Source: CAZEQH01 sp964566875
GTDB lineage: Bacteria > Patescibacteriota > Minisyncoccia > Minisyncoccales > JANBVM01
Length of the DNA stretch: 40,501 bases
Assembly: GCA_964566875.1 (NCBI GenBank)
Contig: CAZMJM010000003.1
Location: 1-40,501, forward strand
Direction of reading: 5' to 3'
Each line of letters starts with the position of its first letter. Within the stretch, counting starts at the first letter, position 1. The translations under genes and the position numbers were made by a program. Below the pieces are notes generated by a model. The model was not told where the DNA came from. It searched no databases and saw nothing but the letters and a program-made list of their open reading frames with translations. Positions 1-5,931 of this stretch are shown here, one piece after another.

Positions 1-248
1 TCGTTGGTCTTCTCTGAAACCTCTTTGACAATTTCAGAACCCAGATTCTCGACCTTGTCTTCTATTTCTATTTCTTTGGCGATGGTCACCCCGTCGTTGG
101 TGATGGTAGGGGAACCGAAACCCTTGTCCAGGACCACATTCCTTCCTCCAGGACCCAGGGTAACCTTCACGGCATCTGCCAATTTATCCACGCCGTCTTT
201 AATGCGTTTTCTGGCAGATTCGCGGTAAACTATTTCCTTTGATGACAT
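1..248 (-). CDS. groL: GroEL chaperonin (60 kDa), N-terminal part, cut by window edge
   Basis: This is the N-terminal 82 residues of the chaperonin that forms the folding double ring with GroES in the cytoplasm. The minus strand from the ATG at 248-246 reads MSSKEIVYRESARKRIKDGV and continues with the GroEL hallmarks VTLGPGGRNVVLDK and TNDGVTIAKEIE, which contribute to the ATP site. The reading frame is open to the left edge, so the rest lies outside. It follows groS by about 146 nt on the same strand and probably shares the groS promoter and CIRCE operator. No Shine-Dalgarno sequence is visible before the ATG. The family assignment is secure; only the truncation limits it. Confidence 0.95.
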   Translation of the reverse strand, partial: MSSKEIVYRESARKRIKDGVDKLADAVKVTLGPGGRNVVLDKGFGSPTITNDGVTIAKEIEIEDKVENLGSEIVKEVSEKTN

Positions 249-394
249 GATTTTAAAATTCCAAATCCTAATCTCGAAATTCCAAGTAAATTCTAATGAC
301 CAAAACTTCAAAAAGTAAAACGCGTTTTCGATATTTGGCTTTTAGGTTTTACTATTATTTTGTATTTAGGATTTAGTAATTAGTTTTTTAGCGA
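249..394. other. AT-rich low-complexity groS-groL spacer with degenerate short repeats
   Basis: The spacer is a patchwork of words such as AATTCCAA, AAATCCTAAT, TTTAGG and ATTTAGGATTTAG, with a perfect 12-bp palindrome AAAACGCGTTTT at 317-328. No ORF or promoter is convincing. It is unusually long for a groS-groL spacer in so compact a genome. It could be slipped-repeat filler or an mRNA processing or folding region; I see nothing that decides between these. Confidence 0.4.
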
Positions 395-688
395 TTATTG
401 CGTAATAATTGCCAGGATATCCTCTTGCTTGGCAATGAGATATTCCTTGTCTTCGACTTTTATTTCGTTGGGACCGTATTTAGTAAATAAAACCGTCTGT
501 CCGACCTTAATCTCCATGGGGATGACCTTGCCCTCCTTGGTTTTCTTGCCTGGTCCTACGGCAATAACCTTGCCCTGCTCGGGCCTCTCTTTGTCGGCCG
601 TCTCGGGGAGGAGGATGCCGGATTTGGTTTTTTCTTCTTCCCTGATAGGCTCTATCAGGACATAATCTGAAGTAGGTTTGATTTTCAT
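395..688 (-). CDS. groS: GroES co-chaperonin (10 kDa)
   Basis: This 97-residue protein has normal GroES length. It caps the GroEL ring and is cytoplasmic. Recognisable parts are the N-terminal KPTSDYVLIEPI strand, the mobile-loop region EEEKTKSGILLPETADKERP (residues about 17-36, containing the GroEL-binding G-I-L/L-P core), the QGKVIAVGPGKK segment and the C-terminal KVEDKEYLIAKQEDILAII. It is the first gene of a groS-groL operon on the minus strand. Its leader is about 130 nt and carries a CIRCE operator, which implies heat-shock control by HrcA. No hrcA gene is present in the window. No Shine-Dalgarno sequence precedes the ATG at 688-686. Confidence 0.97.
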   Translation of the reverse strand: MKIKPTSDYVLIEPIREEEKTKSGILLPETADKERPEQGKVIAVGPGKKTKEGKVIPMEIKVGQTVLFTKYGPNEIKVEDKEYLIAKQEDILAIITQ

Positions 689-783
689 ATTTGGCGAAAG
701 AAATAAAAAACAGAAAACGATTTTTTGTTCACTGTTCTCTATCTCCTCTTATTATCTTAACAAACCGACCTTTCCCTTTTTGG

Positions 784-810
784 GTATCACTCTAATGCTT
801 TGAGTGCTAA
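784..810 (-). promoter_or_regulatory. CIRCE operator (HrcA binding site) upstream of groS
   Basis: On the plus strand the left arm at 784-792 is GTATCACTC and the right arm at 802-810 is GAGTGCTAA, separated by exactly 9 nt. The consensus is TTAGCACTC-N9-GAGTGCTAA: the right arm is perfect and the left arm matches 7 of 9. It lies just downstream of the -10 box of the groS promoter, the usual position for HrcA repression of groESL. Confidence 0.9.
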
Positions 811-821
811 CTTCTAATTAT

Positions 822-850
822 AGAATAATCGAAAGATATTTATGTGTCAA
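822..850 (-). promoter_or_regulatory. groS-groL promoter
   Basis: On the minus strand the -35 box TTGACA (845-850) is perfect. A 17-nt spacer and a -10 box TATTCT (822-827) follow. A TATAAT hexamer overlaps at 817-822 but would need a 22-nt spacer. The predicted start of transcription falls at the edge of the CIRCE operator. The promoter occupies the few bases beyond the uvrA stop codon. Confidence 0.75.
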
Positions 851-853
851 GAA

Positions 854-3733
854 TCAGGGCTTTTTCTTTTTTAAAACTTTTTTAAGATATTGGCCGGTAT
901 AGCTTTTTTTAGTTTTAGCTATTTTTTCGGGTGAACCCTCAACCACTATATCCCCTCCCTTCTTTCCCCCCTCGGGGCCCAGATCTATTATCCAATCTGA
1001 ATTCCTGATGACGTCAAGGTTGTGTTCTATTACTAAAACCGTATTCCCCCTGTCAACCAGTTTCCTCAGAACCGAAACCAGCCTCTTTATATCGTCCGGA
1101 TGCAAACCGGTGGTCGGCTCGTCCAGGATGTAAAGCGTGTCGCCGGTAGCCTTCTTAGAAAGCTCCGAAGCCAGTTTTATTCTCTGGGCCTCTCCTCCGG
1201 AAAGGGCGGTGGCCGGCTGCCCCAGCTCAAGATAGCCAAGCCCCACCCCTTTCAGGGTTTTCAGCTTGCGGGAAAGACCGGGGACGTTCTTGAAAAATTC
1301 TAAAGAGTCCTCCACGGTCATATCCAGGACCTGGGCAATGTTCCTGCCCTTATATTCTACGGCCAAGGTCTCCTTGTTGAACCTCATGCCTTTACATTCG
1401 GCGCACTTCACGTATATATCGGGCAGAAAATACATTTCTATTTTGTTTTCTCCCTGACCCTGGCAGCTCTCGCATCTGCCGCCCTTCACGTTAAAAGAGA
1501 ACCGGCCCGGCTGGTAGCCTCTCAACTTAGCCTCCTTGGTCTGGGAGAAAAGCTTCCGGATATAGGTGAAAGTACCCGTGTAGGTGGCCGGGTTGGACCG
1601 CGGCGTCCTTCCTATGGGCGATTGGTCTATCAGAACCACCTTATTTAAGTGCTCGGTGCCCAAAATTTCCTTGTGTTTGCCGGGTTCCTCGTTTGAACGG
1701 TAAAACTTCCTCATCAAGGCTCTGGCCAGAATGTCGTTCATTAATGAGGATTTACCGGAACCGGAAACCCCGGTGATACAGACGAATTTCTTCAGCGGTA
1801 TCCTCACATCAATGTTCTTCAGGTTGTGCTCGGCGGCCTGTTTGATAATCAGCTGGCTCGAGGATTCATTTCCCAAGGTCTTTTCCAGCAGCACCTGTTT
1901 CCTGCCGGAGAGATACTCCCCGGTCAGGGTCTTAGATTTCAGGAGCTGGGCGGGAGTGCCCTCAAACATCAATTTTCCCCCGTGTTTGCCGGCCGCCGGA
2001 CCTATGTCAACTATCCAATCGGCAGCCATGATGGTCTGGGGATCGTGCTCCACCACTAAAACGGTGTTGCCCAGGTCCCTCAGTTTCTTCAGGGTCTTAA
2101 TCAATCTGTCCTGGTCCTTGGGATGCAGACCGATGGAAGGTTCGTCGAGTATGTAAAGGACGCCGGTCAGCTTGGAACCTATCTGAGTGGCCAGCCTTAT
2201 CCGCTCCTCCTCTCCCCCCGAAAGGGTAGAGGCTTTGCGGTCCAGGGTCAGGTAATCCAAACCCACATCAATGAGAAACTGCATACGATTTATTATTTCC
2301 TTGATGATGGGCTGGGCTATCTTGGTCAATTCAGGGTTATCACGGAAACCCTTGTCTTCCAGGAGATTCTTAAAGAATTTCCTGGCTTCTTCCACGGGCA
2401 TCTTCACCACCTGGTCAATGGACCTATCAGCCACCTTGACGGCTAATACCTCAGCCTTAAGCCTTTTCCCCTTGCAAGCTTTGCAAACCTTCTCCACCAT
2501 GTATTTTTCCACTTCCTGCCTGGCTGATTCTGATTCGGTTTCGTGATACCTCTTTTCCAGCCAGGTGCTGACGCCGGGCGTTTCCTCGTCTCCGTACAGG
2601 ATGATGTCGATTACCTTCTTGGAAAGACTTCTGACAGGCTTATCGAGAGAGAAATCGTATCTATCGGACAATCTTTTCAGGAGACGCCAGAAATAGCCCT
2701 GGCGTCCGATTTTATGAGAAGCGCGCGCCCAGGGCACCACCGCCCCCTCGGCGATGCTGAGGTCTTTATTGGGGAGAACCCTGTTGGGGTCCACCGCCAG
2801 CGTCTCTCCCAACCCCTGACATACCGGGCAGGCGCCGTAGGGAGAATTGAATGAAAAAAGACGGGGTTCCAGTTCAGGAAGAGAAACCCGGCACTTCTCA
2901 CAAGCGAAATGTTCACTGAAAATAAGGTCCGTGTCGGTGGAACCCTTAGGCTTCTTCATTTCCTGCACCTGGCCGTCGGAGAGCATTGAGGGGTCCAGGC
3001 CGCCCGATACGGACACGACGACTATTCCTTTGCCCAACTTCAAGGCGGTCTCCAGAGAATCAACCAGCCTGATTCTGTCCATGTCTTTTTCCAGAACCAG
3101 TCTGTCCACTACCACCTCTATGTTATGTTTTTTGTAACGCTCCAGGCTCAATCCCAAAGACTCCTGGGCGCGGTAGATTATTCCATCCACCCGCACCCTG
3201 ACAAAACCGCTCCTTTGAATCTCTTCCAGAACTCCACGGTATTCGCCCTTCCTGCCCCTGACCACCGGGCCGAGAATGATTATCTCTTTACCCTGGGGAA
3301 GATTGAGAATCTGCTCGGTTATCTGGTCTATGGTCTGCTGGGAAATCCTTTTCCCGCATTTGGGACAGTGCGGTACTCCCACCCTGGCGAAGAGCAGACG
3401 GAGATAGTCATATATCTCGGTGATGGTGCCTACGGTGGAGCGGGGATTATGACCGACCTTCCTCTGGTCTATGGAAATGGCCGGGGAAATCCCTTCTATT
3501 CTCTCCACCTCCGGTTTCTGCATGATGCCCAAAAATTGCCTGGCGTAAGCCGAGAGAGATTCTACGTATCTTCTCTGACCTTCGGCATAGAGAGTATCAA
3601 AGGCCAGAGAGCTTTTTCCCGAACCGGAAACCCCGGTTATCACAATGAATTTATTTTTAGGGATATCAAGGCTGATGTTCTTTAAATTATGAACCTTCGC
3701 CCCTCTTATTTTGATGACTTCATTATCACGCAT
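854..3733 (-). CDS. uvrA: UvrABC system protein A (excision nuclease damage sensor)
   Basis: UvrA is the dimeric ABC-type ATPase that recognises DNA lesions and loads UvrB in nucleotide excision repair. The protein shows the N-terminal GAKVHNLKNISL, Walker A GVSGSGKSSLAFDTLYAEGQ, Cys pairs of the zinc modules (CPKCGK, CEKC/CPVCQ, CKACKG, CESCQ/CAEC), two ABC signatures (STLSGGEEERIRLA and TALSGGEAQRIKLA) with Walker B LYILDEPSIGLHP and LYILDEPTTGLHP, and a second Walker A GVSGSGKSSLMND. The frame is open back to a TTG at 3769, but that TTG is the -35 box of the promoter. The -10 box lies 7 nt before the ATG at 3733-3731, so I choose that start (959 residues, close to the usual about 940). uvrC is divergent next door. 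Confidence 0.97.
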   Translation of the reverse strand: MRDNEVIKIRGAKVHNLKNISLDIPKNKFIVITGVSGSGKSSLAFDTLYAEGQRRYVESLSAYARQFLGIMQKPEVERIEGISPAISIDQRKVGHNPRSTVGTITEIYDYLRLLFARVGVPHCPKCGKRISQQTIDQITEQILNLPQGKEIIILGPVVRGRKGEYRGVLEEIQRSGFVRVRVDGIIYRAQESLGLSLERYKKHNIEVVVDRLVLEKDMDRIRLVDSLETALKLGKGIVVVSVSGGLDPSMLSDGQVQEMKKPKGSTDTDLIFSEHFACEKCRVSLPELEPRLFSFNSPYGACPVCQGLGETLAVDPNRVLPNKDLSIAEGAVVPWARASHKIGRQGYFWRLLKRLSDRYDFSLDKPVRSLSKKVIDIILYGDEETPGVSTWLEKRYHETESESARQEVEKYMVEKVCKACKGKRLKAEVLAVKVADRSIDQVVKMPVEEARKFFKNLLEDKGFRDNPELTKIAQPIIKEIINRMQFLIDVGLDYLTLDRKASTLSGGEEERIRLATQIGSKLTGVLYILDEPSIGLHPKDQDRLIKTLKKLRDLGNTVLVVEHDPQTIMAADWIVDIGPAAGKHGGKLMFEGTPAQLLKSKTLTGEYLSGRKQVLLEKTLGNESSSQLIIKQAAEHNLKNIDVRIPLKKFVCITGVSGSGKSSLMNDILARALMRKFYRSNEEPGKHKEILGTEHLNKVVLIDQSPIGRTPRSNPATYTGTFTYIRKLFSQTKEAKLRGYQPGRFSFNVKGGRCESCQGQGENKIEMYFLPDIYVKCAECKGMRFNKETLAVEYKGRNIAQVLDMTVEDSLEFFKNVPGLSRKLKTLKGVGLGYLELGQPATALSGGEAQRIKLASELSKKATGDTLYILDEPTTGLHPDDIKRLVSVLRKLVDRGNTVLVIEHNLDVIRNSDWIIDLGPEGGKKGGDIVVEGSPEKIAKTKKSYTGQYLKKVLKKKKP

Positions 3734-3740
3734 AAAAGCC

Positions 3741-3769
3741 ATTTTAATACAAATCGAGCTTTTTTTCAA
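3741..3769 (-). promoter_or_regulatory. uvrA promoter, predicted leaderless transcript
   Basis: The minus strand reads TTGAAA (3764-3769), 17 nt, TAAAAT (3741-3746), 7 nt, then the uvrA ATG. The predicted first transcribed base would coincide with, or lie within a base or two of, the start codon. The uvrC promoter on the other strand has exactly the same boxes and distances. Confidence 0.7.
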
Positions 3770-3845
3770 CCCTGAAAAAAGGATTTTTATAAGATAAGCG
3801 CGGTGGGGAAAAGAAGTGGAAAAACTGAGGAAAAATCAAGTTCGG

Positions 3846-3874
3846 TTGAAAAAAACGGGTTTTTGGATTAAAAT
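3846..3874 (+). promoter_or_regulatory. uvrC promoter, predicted leaderless transcript
   Basis: The plus strand reads TTGAAA (3846-3851), 17 nt, TAAAAT (3869-3874), 7 nt, then ATG at 3882. This mirrors the uvrA promoter. It favours the internal ATG at 3882 over the upstream GTG at 3816, which lies before the promoter. Confidence 0.7.
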
Positions 3875-3881
3875 TTGGAGT

Positions 3882-5135
3882 ATGCAGAAATTCAAATTTC
3901 TAAAAAGAGGCAGCGTTTCCAAGTTGCCTGCGGCCGTCGGAGTCTACGCACTGGCGGGAAAAAACAGCATTCTTTACATCGGCAAGGCCGTCAATGTCAA
4001 AAAGAGGGTTCAGAGCCACCTGGCCAGGAGAAACTACAAGGACGGATTGTTCGCCGACGAGGTAAGCAGGGTCGGATACATACTCACCGATTCTGAAATA
4101 GAGGCGCTGCTGCTGGAGGCGGAATTAATTAAGAGACTGAAACCTAAATACAATACGGTCTGGAGAGACGATAAAAACTTCTTTTACGTAGGGATTTCCC
4201 GGGAACAGTGTCCGAGGGTTTTTTTGACACACCAGACAGACGATAAAGAAAAAGTCAGGTATATCGGGCCTTTTGTGGAAGGGAAGGCTTTAAAAAAGAC
4301 GCTGAGGTTCCTGCGGAAAATATTTCCCTATTATACCGTCCGCAAGCATCCTCCCCGACCCTGCACCTGGTGTCATCTGGGGCTCTGCCCGGGACCCGAA
4401 CCCGACAAGAAGGCTTACCAGCAGAATATCAATAATCTGACGGCCGTGTTGAAGGGACGGCGGAGTTCAGTAATCAAAAAACTCAGAAAAGAGATGGCTG
4501 CCTCTTCCAGGAAACAGGAATATGAAATGGCCTCATCTCTGCGCGACAGAATCGCCTCATTGGAATCCGTTATGGCTAATGCCCACATTATAGAGGAGAA
4601 GAAAGAACAGACGCTTGACTGGAAAAAAACCGAGAGAGAACTGAGAAAGATATTCCGGCTCAAGAAAAAAATAGAGAGGATGGAGGGCTATGACGTCTCC
4701 AACATCCAGGGACAGAAAGCCACGGGGTCCATGGTGACCTTTGAAAAGGGGGAGCCCAACAAAGACCTTTACCGGAAATTCAGGATAAGAATGGAGGCCA
4801 GACCCAATGACACCGCCATGATAAAGGAGGTACTAAGGAGAAGACTGAACCACAGAGAGTGGAAGCTCCCGGAGATAATCCTGATAGACGGGGGAAAAGC
4901 CCAGCTCAACGCCGCCGTGGAGGTCAGAGACAGTCTTCCCCGGGCTCAGAAATTGAAGATTGCAGCTCTAGCCAAGAGAAATAATGACCTTTATCTGGAA
5001 GGGAGAAGGAAATCTCTGGCGCTCGAGGAGCTGCCGAGAGGGATATTCAACCTCATTCTAAGACTGAGGGATGAGGCCCACCGTTTCGCCCTGGCGTACC
5101 ACAAAAAGCTGAGGGCAAAATCCATTGCCCCGTGA
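3882..5135 (+). CDS. uvrC: UvrC excinuclease subunit, short form without C-terminal HhH domain
   Basis: UvrC makes the 3' and 5' incisions in nucleotide excision repair. Visible parts are the GIY-YIG nuclease (GVY at residues 20-22, YIG at 32-34, R and E further on), the CTWCHLGLCPGP Cys cluster, a UVR-like coiled helix around residues 190-240 that would bind UvrB, and the RNase H-like nuclease with YDVSNIQG, LIDGGKAQLNAA and LRDEAHRFALAYHKK. The protein is 417 residues against about 600 for typical UvrC. It stops straight after the RNase H-like domain, so the tandem helix-hairpin-helix DNA-binding domain is missing. The start is taken from the leaderless promoter. It is divergent from uvrA; uvrB is not in the window. 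Confidence 0.93.
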   Translation: MQKFKFLKRGSVSKLPAAVGVYALAGKNSILYIGKAVNVKKRVQSHLARRNYKDGLFADEVSRVGYILTDSEIEALLLEAELIKRLKPKYNTVWRDDKNFFYVGISREQCPRVFLTHQTDDKEKVRYIGPFVEGKALKKTLRFLRKIFPYYTVRKHPPRPCTWCHLGLCPGPEPDKKAYQQNINNLTAVLKGRRSSVIKKLRKEMAASSRKQEYEMASSLRDRIASLESVMANAHIIEEKKEQTLDWKKTERELRKIFRLKKKIERMEGYDVSNIQGQKATGSMVTFEKGEPNKDLYRKFRIRMEARPNDTAMIKEVLRRRLNHREWKLPEIILIDGGKAQLNAAVEVRDSLPRAQKLKIAALAKRNNDLYLEGRRKSLALEELPRGIFNLILRLRDEAHRFALAYHKKLRAKSIAP

Positions 5136-5147
5136 GTGGACTTGCTC

Positions 5148-5176
5148 TTGTTAAATTGACGGTTTTCTGGTATTAT
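5148..5176 (+). promoter_or_regulatory. Candidate promoter for the 5250-10213 gene series
   Basis: TTGTTA (5148-5153), a 17-nt spacer and TATTAT (5171-5176) lie 13 nt after the uvrC stop. The -10 box is good and the -35 box weak. The leader would be about 65 nt long. No Shine-Dalgarno sequence precedes the first gene. Confidence 0.4.
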
Positions 5177-5249
5177 TCTGGAAAGCTGGTAAATTACCGA
5201 CAAATAAGGATAAGGAAAATCTTACGCGAATTTTCTCTTCTTAATTAAT

Positions 5250-5630
5250 ATGGAAAATTTACTTTGGCGGATAATAGGAGGCGCTCTGGCGATTTTTTTG
5301 GCCGCCAGATTCGTTCCAGGGGTAGAGGTTAACGTCATACCGGGCGAAAGCGTGTTCCTGGGGATAGCGCTGACCGAAGAATGGCAGGTTATACTGGTAA
5401 TCGGAATCATCCTGGGGCTGATAAATTTCTTCATCAAGCCCATCCTGGATAAGCTCACCATCCCTATCAAAATTTTGACATTAGGTCTTTTTTCCCTGAT
5501 ACTGAATATGGCTATCATCTGGTTCCTGGACGTTGTCTTTAAAGAACTGCTAATAAACGGAATCATTCCCCTCTTTTTCACCACTCTTATCGTCTGGGTA
5601 ACGAACCTGATATTAGGTTTTTCAAAATAG
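5250..5630 (+). CDS. Phage holin family IV-like (DUF/YvlD-type) membrane protein
   Basis: This 126-residue integral membrane protein has about four hydrophobic segments (roughly residues 5-22, 46-68, 75-98 and 104-124). It carries the short motif LGLINFFIKPILDKLTIPI followed by KILTLGLFSLILN, typical of the mycobacteriophage-holin-like superfamily IV proteins that are common in bacterial chromosomes (YvlD-like). The family name comes from phage holins, but nothing phage-like surrounds it and a lytic role is unlikely. Its real function is unknown. It precedes secG by 75 nt and may begin the operon. The start is the first ATG in frame; no ribosome binding site is visible. Confidence 0.8.
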   Translation: MENLLWRIIGGALAIFLAARFVPGVEVNVIPGESVFLGIALTEEWQVILVIGIILGLINFFIKPILDKLTIPIKILTLGLFSLILNMAIIWFLDVVFKELLINGIIPLFFTTLIVWVTNLILGFSK

Positions 5631-5705
5631 CCAAGCTTAAAAAACGCTTATCAAAAGATAAACTTTTTTATTATCCAAAGAGTAACGGCTGGCAACATTA
5701 TTGAC

Positions 5706-5921
5706 ATGAAAACCATCGTAGTCATTTCTCAAATAATAATAGGGGCAATACTGATTGTCCTGGTACTGCTTCAGCAAAGGGGCAGTTCTCTGGGCTCTGC
5801 TTTCGGAGGCGGCGGGGAATTTTACGTCGCCCGGCGGGGCATGGAGAAAAGGATATTCTGGGCAACTATCGTCATGGGCATAATATTTATCGGTTTAGCT
5901 TTGGTTAATCTTGTCTTATAG
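5706..5921 (+). CDS. secG: Protein-export membrane protein SecG
   Basis: SecG is the small accessory subunit of the SecYEG protein-conducting channel. The 71-residue protein has the family layout: an N-terminal transmembrane helix (residues about 4-22), the cytoplasmic loop LLQQRGSSLGSAFGGGGEFYVARRGMEK with the characteristic Q-x-G and Gly-rich stretch, and a second helix (about 50-69). Its length matches short bacterial SecG. The downstream solute-binding protein starts 10 nt after its stop, suggesting co-transcription of two envelope-related genes. Confidence 0.92.
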   Translation: MKTIVVISQIIIGAILIVLVLLQQRGSSLGSAFGGGGEFYVARRGMEKRIFWATIVMGIIFIGLALVNLVL

Positions 5922-5931
5922 GAACAACAGC

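Noticed and set aside
3734..3769. Upstream TTG (3769) or ATG (3742) as the start of uvrA
   Set aside because: The TTG is part of the -35 box, and the ATG at 3742 overlaps the -10 box of a well-formed promoter; the conserved protein begins after the ATG at 3733.
3816..3881. GTG at 3816 as the start of uvrC
   Set aside because: It precedes the promoter, and the extra 22 residues are basic and unlike UvrC; the ATG at 3882 starts just before the GIY-YIG domain.
5250..5630. Holin-like gene as evidence of a prophage
   Set aside because: No phage structural, integrase or lysis genes lie nearby. This membrane family is common in chromosomes, so the name is only historical.
5641..5672. Terminator between the holin-like gene and secG (TTATC-AAAA-GATAA then Ts)
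   Set aside because: The stem is only 5 A/T-rich pairs and would not terminate efficiently.
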